Counted from the stretch's first letter, positions 1-13,160 are shown. The stretch is 64,000 nt of DNA from Bimuria novae-zelandiae CBS 107.79 (GCA_010015655.1 ML976683.1:478722-542721), one strand, 5' to 3'. Notes: generated by a model not told the origin, from the letters alone. A program made the numbers and translations.

Positions 1-3000
1 TAGGAGTATAGCGTTGGCGTGTGCGCGGTTCTATTCGGATAGCTATTTAGTTATGTCTGTTGTTCTGCTGCTCTGTGGGCGTAGGGTGACCTCTCTATAT
101 GTATATTATACCTGCTCCTTCTAATTATTATTGCTTAGATAAAGATTATTCTTAAGTTTTCTAATTAGCGCTTATAGCGTCTATTACTTACTTAATTATA
201 ATATTATAAACTTTAGCTTTTATAATTTAATTATAGTAGCTAATTAAACCTTAACCTAGTAACTATAACAAATAAGCTAGAATTTACACTAGCCTAAATA
301 CTAAGTAGCGAGCTAATTACTATAAGACGTATAAGAATTCAGAGAAGAAGAATCTATAGTAATAGTATAAGCGAAAGGTGCTAGTAAGCTTTAATTTTAA
401 AATTTATAAGAGTATAGTATTATATTATATATATTTAATCAAGGATAAGGATACGCTATACTAACGCTTTATAACTTTTAAAAAATCTTTCACACTATTA
501 TACATAATGCGAGGCTACAATCTAATAGTAAAATATAAGAATTTTTAAACACCGCTAAAGGATAAAAAGGTTAAAGAGTGGCTTTCATCATAGATTACAG
601 TTACTAGCTAATATAAAATTATTAAGCTCTAAAAGACTAAAGATACCTAAGTGCATGAAAACTTCTTAATTACTAATAAAGTAATTCATCCTAAGTATAG
701 AATTTCAGGTCTATAAAGCCTAATTAAATAGGAGAAACTTAGTAAGGTAGTTCTTTAGTAAAGAACTATATTACTAAGCTCTTAGTATATTTAATGCGTA
801 CGCGTCTAATTAGTATAAGCTTTAGCGTATACGTATTAGAATTGGAGATAGTAAAGCTAATAGTACTATAAGATAACAAACCTATACGGAGCAGTGTATG
901 CCTTTATAGTAAAAGATACTTATAGTCAAAATACTAGGTATTAAACCTAAATACGCATTATAGACCCTAAGGATTTAATAATAAAAAGTGTAATAAGAAA
1001 GTAGTAGTAGTCTTTACTAAGAATATAAGCTTAAAATTAAAAGTAGAGGAAGCTATATAAAACTAGAAAGTAACTTATTTAAGCTCTAAGTTCGTAGGTA
1101 CTATTAATAATAGCAAGCCTCCTTCTCATCTATTAGCCTACACTATATAATATATAGTATCTAATATTATTATAGTTAATCAGTATGACAAACGTGACAA
1201 GCATAACAAGGACAATAAAAATTTAGTATTTAACATTAGCATTACACTTACTAAGGATCTAGTAGCTTTATTAATAATAAATATTATTAGTAAATATAAC
1301 TTATTAAGTACCTAATTTACACTTCATACTAGTTTAAACTTTTATATTATTAATATAGGGCCATATCTTGAATAGATAAGAGCGTGTAAGGCTAGTACTA
1401 ACGACTTTATAGAAGTAGGAATAGTCCGTATTAAAATTACTATATAGGGTAGTAGGAAGCTAATAATAAAAACTCTAAAAGGACTATAACCTATTATTCT
1501 AATATACTTTACCTTATTTAAAAGCTTTTAAATAAGTCTTACAGACTTAACACTCTATCGTCTAAGTTAGATTTACTTTAACTTGAAATAAGGTTTACTA
1601 TATAATGTTAGCCAAAACACAGTAATTACATAATTAGAGTACGCTAATAGTTATTAATTGGTTAATACGAATACTAGCTACTATTAAAATACATGCCTAT
1701 TCTTAGGCTTTAGCATAACCTATTAACCTTTAAAGTCCCTTAACGTAACTTTATAGTTAACTATAGGAGAGCTTATAGTACCTAGGATTAATCTAGTAAG
1801 AAGGCGATTTAAAGGCTAGCTTGTTATATAGAAGACATATGAATAGAAGGCAGAGATAGTAGCTTTTATAGCGTATATATTAAATTAAAACTCTTAAAGT
1901 AAGTCTTTAGCAGATAGTAAGAAGACCTTACACTTTAGAAGTTCTATCGCGTTGCTATAGGCTTTATATAGCTACTGTCTTAAGAGGCAGACTCTTGTCT
2001 TAGTAGTAACTAAGGTATAGGTTTTATGATTAATTAGTATAGTAAGTAGCACGAAGTTAAGTGATTTCTGTACTATATAAAGGCATTTTAATACTACTAG
2101 CGTATTTATAAGATTTATACGATGTGGCGTATTTTTAATATTAAAATCACTGTAATTAAGACTAATAATAATTAAAAACATATAGTTATATTAAACGTAT
2201 TAGAAGTACTGTGCGCTAAGCAAGGGATCTAATATAAATAATAGACAGACTATACAAATCAGTAAAATAGCTTTATAAAGCGAGTAGGCGAGATTATTAT
2301 TATTTAAGCTTAAGCTACAAGGGTCACAGGAAACCTACGAAACTTATTATTAAATAAGCTATTCAGAATAGCAGCGTATATACTAGATTATACACTAACT
2401 AAAGCACTAGGCTAGGAGACTGTATATAAAATTATAGAAGAAGTAATGATAACGGTAAACTACTTAAACCCTATAGCCTATTAAGCGTACGCCTAGAATA
2501 TATCTATTAAAAAAGGAAATAAGGTCGAATCTGGAGCTCTAATTAGAGATCTTATAGGCTATAATTTAATAATGTTTTTAGGATCTAACTACTAATAAAG
2601 AATAAAGTAGTTTAAGTAAGACTCGTTATTTTTAAGCTATCATAATTTTATCAACGACTTAAAAACTACGTAGCTAAGTTAGTTATTAAAAATGTTATAG
2701 AGCTACTTAACTTTTTTAAAAAAAAAGTTAATCTAATAATATTACTATTAAAGAACTTATAACGCTTAGACAAACGCATAACGTACCTATAACTATAGCT
2801 TACGTAAGCTAGTAGTAGGTAGAGGGTAAGTGTAGAGTTAAGGAAGTTAGTAAAGTTAATAAGAACGTAGGGAATGTTTTTTTAGGGGGTGGACTACTCA
2901 CACCTACGTTACTTACACTCTACGTAAGTCAATAATAGAATAATAATACTTTAGCTAAAGTTCTTCTACAAGAATACGACCTAGAGATAATACTACAAAA

Positions 3001-3811
3001 GCTCTTTAGAACATAAATCCCTAACTATAAACCTAATTACTATAATACTAATGCGCTAAGAGTTAGAAATTTTAAATTTAGTAAATTAAATATTTTTATA
3101 GTCTGGCGTCGCTACCATTAGTAGCATATTCATAATTTAGAAAAAGTAATGAAATACTAAACTCACGCGATTTCTTATAAAATTAGTATTAATAACTACA
3201 AACACGGGTTTAAAATAGCACTAAAGCTATAGTCTATTATTAAAATCTATTAATTATATAGTCCACCACAACTATGGACCTGTAGAGACTTAGAGACTTA
3301 TCTATACAGAGCTATGTCTTAAAAAGCTAGTTAAGAAGAATACTATAGTATTTAAAGTAAAGGATATTTTACTGGAACTATAACAATAATAGTAAATGTT
3401 AATACCAAGGTCTTACTGCTTATATAAATCATTACTTAAAAATTTAATAAGGATAGTCTCCTATTACGATTTAAGGCACGCCTAGTCCTTAGAGATAACT
3501 TCTAGTAGCTATATGAAATACCTACGCTGCTATACTAACAGAACGCACTTTAGAGTAATTATTATAATTACTAATTACTTTAGGCTAGAGCTAATTTAGT
3601 ACGACATACTAATAGTCTTTCTTAATATTTAACTTAACGATCTACTGTACGCGCAGACGCTAGACGGATTTTAAAAAATAAAATACTACTTTAAATACTA
3701 TACACCCTTTATAGACTAAAAGAGGTACTACTACTATAGTATAAGGAGCTCCGTAGTAGACTGGATCACCTTGAAATAAAGCATATGCTAGGTTTTCGAT
3801 ATATATAGTGA
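1..3811 (+). pseudogene. RIP-degraded Ty1/copia polyprotein, 5' portion (copia 1)
   Basis: AT-rich relic with stops in every frame. If TAG/TAA are read as former CAG/CAA, a copia-type polyprotein can be followed on the plus strand. Near 2,500-2,590 there is a stretch like the post-integrase region of copia proteins (KGNKVES then LIRDLIGYN). Near 3,700-3,810 is the part of the reverse transcriptase before the catalytic YVDD (pattern LKEVLLL-YKELRSRLDHL). The frame breaks at about 3,811 and resumes at 12,077, so the two pieces are one element split by an insertion. The gag and 5' LTR are not resolved and the element may start left of the window. Family assignment is fairly safe; domain limits are not. 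Confidence 0.6.
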
Positions 3812-4248
3812 GGTAACAAAAAGAAGAAAAAATCATTTTTTACACCTATTTAAAATAGGTATAACTTAGTCTTTAGTACATTTAAGTAAAAAAATATATT
3901 CATTCAAAAGAAAAAGTATGGATTTTAAAGTCTCTAATTTTAGTTTATGCTTAGTAAGTACAAATAAAATATAAAGACTTACACTAGTTAAAATAGGCCT
4001 AGGGTTAATCGATATTAAATTTTTTAAAGTTAGTTTATAATCTTACTAATTAGTTATTTATAAGTTTAAAAAAGTGGATCGACTGACGTATGATGAAATT
4101 ACCTAATAAATTTTAATATTACAATATAAATGAATATATTTTTATTTGTAGTCTTCTTTATATCTATTTGCTTATAATTTTTACAAAATAGCTTCCTAAT
4201 TTTTAAATTCGAACAAGGAGTTTAACGTTTTTTCACATTTTATACTTT

Positions 4249-4517
4249 TGTCGGGAGGACTTGTTGCACTAGTGCTAAAAGGAAATACTTGATAACGAGT
4301 TACATTGGGTTGATTGATGCTTGTTTTCTCGTTCTATCTACTGAGGAGTGAAGTATATCGCGGGGTATGGAAGCTAGTCCCATATGGGGTTCGCTCCATA
4401 CACATAGTGTTTCGCAACACGATAGAGGCCTTGATAACTATTGACAGAATGCTCGCTCCTCCGCACACGCACCTTCCTTGTAACATGCCTAAGGCCGTTG
4501 AAGTTGTTAATCCGACA
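4249..4517 (-). repeat. LTR of copia 2 (left copy, 3' LTR)
   Basis: This 269-base repeat starts TGTCGG and ends CCGACA and is nearly identical to 10,191-10,459. The differences I noticed are G-to-A in the right copy (for example GGGTTG against AGGTTG near the start), as expected of RIP. Open frames across it are by-products of its GC content. Confidence 0.85.
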
Positions 4518-7358
4518 CTGGAAGTCTTTTCTTTCTCGATATTGAATGCGCTAGGCAGAGAGTATCGGCCTTTGCACCCAGCCCTCAACTCGGACTGTCA
4601 CCTTATTGCTATTAACAAATCGTTCCAGGGCGCGGTTTGGTGATGCCTTTGTGAAAGCGTCCGCAGGGTTGTCTTCGCCGTTAATTTATTAGATCTCTGT
4701 AATCTCGCGGCGTTCGTATAACTAGCGCAGTGCCATGATGTTAATTATAAGGCGCTTTTCCTTAGTTGTCCCAAGCTTTACAAGGCACTCGTATAGGGAG
4801 TACGAGTCTGTATAAATGACTAAGGGAACTGCGGGCAGACTAAGGCGCTCTGTAATTATCTATAGAGTAGTAGCAATAGTAATACCTATGTCAAACCCGT
4901 TAACCATGCCGTAGATCTTAGAGGCTAGTACGCTCCGTGTAACACGCTTACACTTTGTTAAGCTATAGTGTATTATGTTGCCGTAGATTGTAAAGGTATT
5001 ATTACTATCTATGGACTTATTGACAAGCATGAGTATAAAGCCTAGCTACGAGCTAAGGTCCTTGTTGTTAACAAAGGAGCCGTCTACGAATACTATTAGC
5101 TTAGCGTCGATAAGGGTAATAGGTATGTAGCGTAGTCTACGGTTAAGATTCTCTATCTGCCATTTAAGGCGCTTGTTAAGCGCCTTAATATCCTTATTAG
5201 AAGGTTGCTGCGCTTAAGCTACTATAGATAAGTTAAAAGACGCTTCTAGTTGACATGTTAATGCAATATACGCCCCACGAGCGCGCTATTTAGTGTACTA
5301 TTACGCGCGATTAGGAGCATTAATATCTATAAGCTTAATCTTTCCTCCTTATCCCTTCTACTTAAGGTTCAGGGTTACTTTATAGTTGTCCATGTTGCTA
5401 GCGTCTATTATAAGTGTGTAGCTATTAAAGTCTAGTTACGCGTCTAGTGTTAGTATAGTCTTTAGCTTTAATCTAAACTATGCCTTCTCGAGCATTTTCT
5501 CTTTATGCGCTGAGAATGTGGCTATTCTAAGCATAAAGGTATTATTAGTCTGTATACTAACTATGCTAAAGTCATCTACGTTGCTATTTGTTACCAACAA
5601 GCATAGGTCGTATGTTAACGTAGACATGTCTAGTTCCTTACAGTGATGTCTGTGGTACGTTGTCTACTAATGGACTCCTGCTTCCGCGATTCCATATAGC
5701 GGCTTAATCACATGGAGCAGCGTGCCCTCTGGATATCTAGGTGCTAGCTTAGTGGGGAGGTGTGCTAGTATTGTTCTCTTAAGATTTATCTACGCCTATA
5801 GATATGCCTGCGTTATGTTGCGGAGCTTAAGATTTATCTTATGTTATACGAGCATAGGTGCTAGGGCTATAATTACACGCTGGCTACAGCGTTGAATAGT
5901 TAGAGATTACGTTAAGATAGCCTCCTTGCTATAGTCCTGGTATCCTTAGATAATAAGACAGGATTTTTTATAGGGCTTAGTTGTCTTTCCTTTAACTTCT
6001 CGCACTAGACGTGACTTAAATATATAGATTCTACTATGCACTTCCTAATTATATTATTTAAATTTAAACACTCTATGGCCTACTAGGTTACTAATCTCTT
6101 AATTATTAGATACCTTAAAGGGTGCGCTAGGTGTTGTAATAACTCTATTATTACGTAGCTTTATAGCGAGCTTAAGGTCGGCCTCTTCCTTCTTAGTAAT
6201 ATAAACGTTTGCCTTCCTCTTATTCCTTAATCCTAGTGGGCGGCCTCTTTTGCGTAGTTGCGTTGCTAGCGGCACTATTATATCTGTAGGTAACGCGTGC
6301 TGCTGCTGCGGCGCATTAGGGTTACTCTAGAGGTAGTCTAGTCTATAGTACGGCTTGATAACTGTCGACCGAAATGTTGTCGGGCCATTGACCATGTCGA
6401 TAGTGACGTTATGGCCGTCTATAGCAGCGATTTTGTACGGGCCATTCCATCCATCCTTTTCTCTCCATACCAAAACCTCGCTTTGTAGCGGGAGCGCAAG
6501 CATATCTACGGTATTAGGTCCGTTGCGGGTGTTTAACGCATCCGCAACCTAGCGTTCGGTAGTAAGCTTACGCAGTTCTTTCATCGCTTTTTAAATAGCC
6601 TCGCTGCGCTTAACCATTAACGGTGACGGCGGTGACTCCATGGTCATACGTAGGTATGCGCCAAAGACAAGTAAAGTCGGGACTAGACTATTAGGGCCTG
6701 CTGTGTTATTAATAGCTTTCACGGCTATCTAAAAAATTACTTTATTAGACATAGTGCCAGCAAGCTCAGCGTAGAGTATATCCCATACGCGGTGCAGGGG
6801 CGCGTGATACCTCTCTATCTTGCCAACGGACCAATGTGCCTCTGTAGGTACTTATTTGCATGTGACTCCCATAATCTTTGCTTCTACGCGAAATTCTGCA
6901 CTTACGAAGTTCGTGCCTGCGTCATGTGTAAGAATGTCTGGTGGTCCTTGGTAGGTATTAATCCACAACATCCGCAGTGCCTGCCATGTCTCCTTAGCTA
7001 AAATAGCGTTAAGAAACTTTGCGCCCTAAAACGAAGTTGCTAAATCCACTACATATAATATAGGCTTGCTTCTTAAGTACATCACATCCATAAGGATCTC
7101 GTAGTTAAAGTAATAGTTGTCCTTAAGGGTGAACTTAAAGCGGCGCGGCGCAGAGCTATTAAGCTAATAATAATAATAAAACTTCGTAATTTGCTTAAGA
7201 GTTCTTTCTTTAAAGTTATTGTGACTAGCATCTTTTAAGAGCCTAGCTAGTCTTATAACAGCTGGGTGTCTAAAACGGCGATAGAGCCATCTTAACTCTG
7301 TCTCTATAAGAAATGCAGTTGCACGCTCTCTCTTGTTAAGATAGAACCACGGATGTCC

Positions 7359-7694
7359 CTATTTGCGGATCACGGGGATGCGTACATTGCCCTGGACGAG
7401 CTCATCTGTAGTGTTGTTAAAGTAGACCTTCAGCCTGTCCATGTCCGCAAGGCATAGCAAGAACGGTGTGGGCGCATCTAGCACCTCAAAGTCGATTTTT
7501 CCAATCTCTATCGGAATCTGTGCGGTGCCGATAGACACCGTAACACTGCCTTTGCCGAATTTGATAGACGTTTTTCCTGCCGTAGATGTGTCCATCGTGA
7601 CCGTTAGGTCTTCCTGTATGAGTGCGAGGTACTGTTCCTTGCCGACTGTAGATACATTGGCGGCGCCTGTATCAGGGAGGATTCCTTGGTACAC
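7359..7694 (-). pseudogene. copia 2 aspartic protease fragment
   Basis: An open stretch of about 111 codons on the minus strand survives inside a RIP-damaged element. It contains GILPDTGAANVS, the D-T-G-A active-site loop of a retroviral-type aspartic protease found between gag and integrase in copia polyproteins, followed by beta-rich sequence typical of the fold. The protease would cut the element's own polyprotein. The fragment has no start of its own and is flanked by stops, so it is a relic. The local GC content is higher than in its surroundings. Confidence 0.7.
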
Positions 7695-10190
7695 AGATCG
7701 CGTGTATCGGTCCTCAATAAGGAATTGCGACGCCGGTGATGACGGTACGTCTCTGCTATATATGTCTTTACCAGAGATATGGTATATAAACGCTTAATCT
7801 ATAAGTTATTACTCCTTAAAAAATTAATGTTCCGCGTACGCAGTTATAAATTGCTAATCGTTAATATTATACTGCTAATCGCTATCATTATTATTGTCCT
7901 TATAGTTCTTACTACCTTTATACTCTGCAAGGTGCACAGAGAAGTCTGCAGGCAGTAGTGTGCCTATAAAGTAACATGCGGAGAAGAACTATGTGCGGGC
8001 AGCTTTGCGTTCCTCATCAGTATAGTTGGTTAACTAGCAGCCCTCTTTCTGGCAGATAAAGCACTTCTTCTTCCAGCGTGGCGTTGTGAATTCACGTTTG
8101 CTATCGTTGCTATTAAAGCGCTAATTGCCTCTATTGCCTTAGCCTCCTTAGAATCCGCCTGCGAATCCGCCTTCGCCTCTAAATCCTCTTCGAGTTCTTC
8201 TATTCCTATTATTATAGCGGCGGTCGAGGTAGTACTAGTCTATAGCAATTATCTTACTCCCTATAAGCATTTACCTTATTTACTAACGTGCAAGGTGCGT
8301 CTTAACTATAGACTATAGGTCTATAAAGAGTCCTTCGCAGATTATAGCTAGCTTAAAGAGTGCTATTTTAAGTTCTAGAACTCTACAGCACGCGTTAATA
8401 ATAGTCGTACGTAAGGTATTCTTACCTTTAAAGTTCTTACCAAGCGCGCGTTAGCATAATTATAGCTTATTAAGCAATATCTATAGCACCTTATATAAGC
8501 TCTTATTAGGGTTCTCTATGCGCGTACGGGCGAAGGTTGTAGTTGTCTAGTCTATATAGTAGTGTTAATAGTAGACGTCGTGATTAAAGTGGTTCTTGAT
8601 CACTGTGTACGCATTAGAAAAGCTATCACCTCTATCCATAACTTGTATATAGAACATCTCTGCTCGCCTAGTAAGAATACGGGGAAACACAGCGTGGAAC
8701 TACTCTTTATGGATGTCCACCTGCCAACAGATGCTAAAGAAGATCTTAATTTTATTATTAAGCAGATTATACACATCTCTTGTGTATTTCTTATTATTAT
8801 CCTAAAGCTTAGAGAACTGCGTGATTGTGTTAGCGTTAAGTTGGTCGTTACGGGACCAGCGCGGCGGCAGTGTCATATACGGGTCATATAGTAGCTCCAG
8901 TAGTCTGCCCGGTACACCGTTCACAGGTTATTGTGGAAACGGCGTGATTTCGCGATATGCAATCGCTGGCGACCGTGCCTGTATTTGCAGTCGCCATTGC
9001 TATAATTACGCATCTTGTTCCCACTATTGCCAAGACTAAGGTTCTCTAAGCGCACCACTCATGAAGTGCGGTTATTAACTATTATTACTCTGTCTTAGCA
9101 GTTGGATTTTATCTATCTAGTATATTAGTTGTAGCTCCCGTGTTTCAGATCGGTTTTAAGCGTCATGTCCTACTCCGTGCTGTTCGCCTTGCTATAATTA
9201 CTCTCGCTACTACCTGTCTTGCTGCGAGTGCTCCGGCTACTATAACTACGGTGCATGTATACTAGCTAGTAGACTATCCTGCTATAGTTATTACTACTTA
9301 GCTATTAGAGGTGTCTATTTTACGTTCTACTGTCGCTTGTATGCCCTTAATCGTTAGTCGAATATTATAGCTTTAAATTCCACAGGGTCCCATTCAGGAG
9401 TATTCTCTAAAGTAGACAGATTGTAGAGGGAATTAGCAAGCCTTACGCGGTTATTACCTGTATAGACTCCTCTATGCTATAGGACCATCTTTAGAGATTT
9501 TAGTGTATCACGGTTAACCTTATAGAATAGCTCCTTTATTTATCCTTTAAAATCGCAGTAGTAGTCTGCATATAGATCGTCGTCCCAGGCTATTAATACG
9601 TTGTAATCGCGGATAATTTTAGCAACCTAGGTTGTTACGTGTATCTTGTCTGCGTCTGTTAGTATAGGTACGTCCTAGAGAGATGTGTTGATAGATTCTA
9701 GCGCTACTAGATATAGGCAGTCTCCTATAAGGTACTTTATAGTATATTTAGCCTAGCGCGAAGCAGCTTCCTGGCGTTTACTTAAGCTATGCTCTAACTA
9801 ATTATTGCGTAGTTAAGCTTAAGCTTAAGCATTAGCATTATCTGCTACGCTATCGCTGCTCTAGTTATTTACTATTATACTAGCGGTGTTAACTCGTTGT
9901 TAATGTGGTTGTCTCGTCGATTAGTCGTTTCTAACGTGTGTTAGTGTACGTAACTAGGTCGTCTAGAGACGTTTGTATAGTAAATTGTAATACGTTGCTA
10001 ACGCGCTCTATGTCCGCGGATCGGCCTAAACTAGTAGCTTTAGAGGTTAGTTAAGAGTGCTTCGTGTTATCTCTACCTCGCTCTGTTCTTAGCATAGTCT
10101 GCATTGACCCGAGATTTCTTACGTCAGGTTATTAATAGCCTGTCTCTTCTTCCTTACTGTCTGTGATGGCTTCTCGCGAACACTAATTAG

Positions 10191-10459
10191 TGTTAGGAGG
10201 ACTTATTACACTAGTGCTAAAAGGAAATACTTAATAACGAGTTACATTAGGTTGATTGATGCTTGTTTTCTCGTTCTATCTACTAAGGAGTGAAGTATAT
10301 CGCGGGGTATGGAAGCTAGTCCCATATGGGGTTCGCTCCATACACATAGTGTTTCGCAACACGATAGAGGCCTTGATAACTATTGACAGAATGCTCGCTC
10401 CTCCGCACACGCACCTTCCTTGTAACATGCCTAAGGCCGTTGAAGTTGTTAATCCGACA
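10191..10459 (-). repeat. LTR of copia 2 (right copy, 5' LTR)
   Basis: This is the partner of 4,249-4,517 with the same 269-base length. It starts TGTTAGG where the other copy has TGTCGGG and ends CCGACA. The element is transcribed on the minus strand, so this would be the promoter-side LTR. Confidence 0.85.
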
Positions 10460-11079
10460 CTTTTATATTTACTATTTCTACTGGCCTTAAAAAGTAATAA
10501 TAGAGTTTTTATAATACACTCTACCAGTTTAAAATAGAAATAGATTGAAAAATAATATTAAAGGGGTTAAAAAAGAGATGCTAACGAAGACCTCTTTAAG
10601 TAAGTTAAAAACTTTTAATAGAGACTATGAAAGAATTCCTCAAAAATAAATAAAAGGATATTATACGAAAGTCACCTTAATCTCTATGCAAGAAGTCTCT
10701 AGAGACATTTAAAGAAGTTATATAGAATAAAGACCTATATATAAAGACCGCTTTTAGATAAGAAAAAAGTCAAAACCAGACTAAATTTCGCCAAGACATA
10801 ACAAAATAATATCGAAAATATTAACTTAAATAATTTTATTTTTCTGATAAGTTAGTAATCGAAAGAGAGCACGGGGCCAGAACAGAATCTTATAGAATAA
10901 GGGAAAGTTTTATAGTACATTTGAAAATTTTAATTATCCGTCCTAAAAGTTGGTCTTTTAAAACACTAAATACATGAGATTGTATTAAAGAATTCGATTA
11001 ATCCGTTCATAATTTCAGTTTTTAAATAACCATAATACTAACTTAGTTATAGTCTGCGATATCGTTGTTCAAGTTTAGG

Positions 11080-11128
11080 AATTAATTTAGACGGGGGGGG
11101 GGGGGGGGGGGGGGGGGTCTAAATTAGT
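11080..11128. repeat. (G)25 homopolymer between inverted arms
   Basis: Twenty-five consecutive G (11,093-11,117) stand in a very AT-rich stretch. They are flanked by short inverted arms: TTAATTTAGAC on the left and GTCTAAATTA on the right. It lies in the non-copia part of the TIR-bearing insertion. Function unknown; the exact length could be a sequencing or assembly effect. Confidence 0.8.
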
Positions 11129-12076
11129 TAATAATAAGACGCCTAAAATACAGCATAGTTTTACTAATTAATATTGTATTAATAGAATCCTAAGTTCTAT
11201 CATTAAGTCTTTAATAAAAAGAGTGATGTTTGAATACTTTTGGTTTTTTTCTTTTTAATATTTTATGAATATATTACTATATATTATATATTTTTTAAAA
11301 CTGTATATAGTCCTTTAGGCTAATGAATATATTATAGATTATAAAATCTAATAAGCAAACATCTCTCACCACGAAACCCCTAATGTTTTAAGGTAGTTCA
11401 AAAGGAAGACTTTTAAAAATTATCTTTATTCTCTTTATCTAGCTAAGATAGCACTAATAAAAAACGTCTAGTTAATACTATAAAATAACCTATATAAAAG
11501 GCCTAGGGACTCTATAGGTTTTAGTAATAACATAAAAAGTATAGACCTTTTTATTAAGGCTATACATGAAACATTGTAGGAAATACCGTAAAAAATACTA
11601 GATAATTGTATACTATCACTACTCAGTCATGAGGAGACCTTCAAAAGAGCTACAGGGTGGTATATCAAGTACTTGAGTAATATAAATACACGTTAGTATT
11701 TAAGTATATGAGGTTTTTTCTCTTTCTTAACTTATTTATAAAACTCTTTATAAATATAAACTTTGTGAATAACCCTTAGGTAAATTCGGCACATATACTA
11801 GAGAAGCACTAAGGTAGCATATATTTAAGAACCTAATAATTTTACACGTTTAAAAGAACCTTATAAGGCCTTAAACTAGATAAAAGAATTTTATCTTACT
11901 TTACTAAGTTAATACGTTATTCTGGTATTTACGAAGCACAGCGTAAGTTAATAGCTATAATTGCCTTGATGTTTTCTATTATTCTATATTCGACCCCTAA
12001 CTATAACCCCACTACTGGCTATAATATAAAAGGTTTAGAAAGATACCTATAATGATTTGTTTTTCTTTTTGTCACC

Positions 12077-13160
12077 CTGCTGTAAATAACTAGCTTATCC
12101 TATTTGTTTACGTTAATAATATTATTGTAGCTTTTTACCCACGTAACGCTAAGCTATGTAGGTAGTTCAAGTAAAAACTTGGTAAATACTACTAACTAAA
12201 GTAACCTAGTCTATTTAGTAGTTTTTAGGTATACTTATTATACAAGATATCGCCACTTATAAACTTTAGCTACTTTAAAATACCTATATTAATAAAGTAG
12301 CTATAAATTATGGTATAATACCTACTAGACGCCGTATAGATGTATCTATAGTAGCTAAATACTTTAAGCTATTTATAGAGGAACCTAATATAGCTTATAT
12401 AAAGCTTTATTAAGAGTTTATTAGCTATCTTGTGTTTTTGATATAGTTTACCTGTCTAGATCTGGCACGCGCATACGTAATCCACGCTTTATACTTTACT
12501 AATCCTAAATAAGCTTACGTAGACTCTATACGTAAAGTATAGCATTATATCTTAGAGACTTCGTACTACGTACTCAAATCTTATATAGCTAAAGAAATTT
12601 AAGAGTTTATAACTATAGAGTAAGACTATTATAACTCTATCTTTTTAAAGTATTTAATCCTACCTTGGTTAACGATATAAAGATACGCTAAAGCTCTTAA
12701 GGCTATATATTTAACCTATTTAGGATAATTATTAACTAAAAGTGTACTCTATAGTGTACAGTTACCAAGTTCATTACTAAGATGAAGCTACTTACGCTCT
12801 CTCTAATAAGGTCTAAGATATAAAAGTAGCTATATTTATTTAATAGTCTATCCTTAACTCTTAATACTATACCTATTATTAAGATCAATAATTAGTATAC
12901 GATTAATATAGTTATCGAAGAGTACAATAAGGTAGTAACTAAGCTTCAGTATATTAATATTTACTAGAGCTAGATTCACTAAGAAATACAATAAAAGAAG
13001 CTCTATGTATAATAGTAACTTATATGTAAGATACCTACTTATAGTATGACTAAAATTCTACCTTATTAAAAGCATACTAAGTTCGTAAGGTAGCTTTATA
13101 GTAGAAATCTATGCTGTTAACTTTAAAATATAGTATATATTATTGTTTTATCGCCGGCTC
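12077..13160 (+). pseudogene. copia 1, 3' portion: reverse transcriptase end and RNase H
   Basis: The relic resumes with the catalytic region of the reverse transcriptase (FVYVNNIIVAF, from an ancestral YVDD box with both Asp codons changed to Asn, GAT to AAT). It goes on through the RT thumb region (LDLARAY near 12,455, matching RPDLA of copia proteins) and RNase H (GYIFNLF near 12,705; KFITKMKLLTL near 12,770, from the TEAELLAL motif). Premature TAG/TAA codons interrupt it throughout. It continues the frame lost at 3,811. No 3' LTR could be fixed with confidence. Confidence 0.65.

Larger units (their letters stand above)
4249..10459 (-). mobile_element. Ty1/copia retrotransposon (copia 2), minus strand, RIP-damaged
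   Basis: Two 269-base direct repeats (4,249-4,517 and 10,191-10,459) are the LTRs, with TGTCGG/CCGACA termini; the right copy begins TGTTAG by a C-to-T change. The flanks share CTTT, or ACTTT if one base of the LTR end is shared, suggesting the target duplication. On the minus strand, from right to left, I see a gag zinc motif near 8,040-8,090 (CFICQKEGC), an aspartic protease (7,359-7,694, DTGA), and an RNase H part near 4,690-4,830 (IYTDSYSLYECLVKLG). Most of the interior has TAG/TAA stops, so it is not coding as it stands. Order gag, protease, then RT/RNase H, fits copia. Confidence 0.8.
3812..12076. mobile_element. TIR-bearing insertion that splits copia 1 (superfamily unknown)
   Basis: The two ends, 3,812-3,837 and 12,051-12,076, are inverted repeats of each other: about 26 bases starting GGTRACAAAAAGAA and ending AAATCATT, with three mismatches, two of them A/G. 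Outside these ends the copia 1 reverse transcriptase reads continuously in concept: GF-IYI on the left and PAVNN-LILFVYVNN on the right. Inside lies a complete copia (4,249-10,459). Without it the carrier is about 2.05 kb (3,812-4,248 plus 10,460-12,076). I could not recognise a transposase in that remainder or settle on a target-site duplication. A hAT, Mutator or non-autonomous element are all possible. Confidence 0.55.

Noticed and set aside
4314..4643. 109-codon frame, repeated as a 93-codon frame at 10,256-10,537
   Set aside because: Both lie in the two LTR copies of copia 2; the duplication reflects the LTRs, not a gene pair.
7441..7797. 118-codon plus-strand frame
   Set aside because: It is the shadow of the copia 2 protease on the minus strand.
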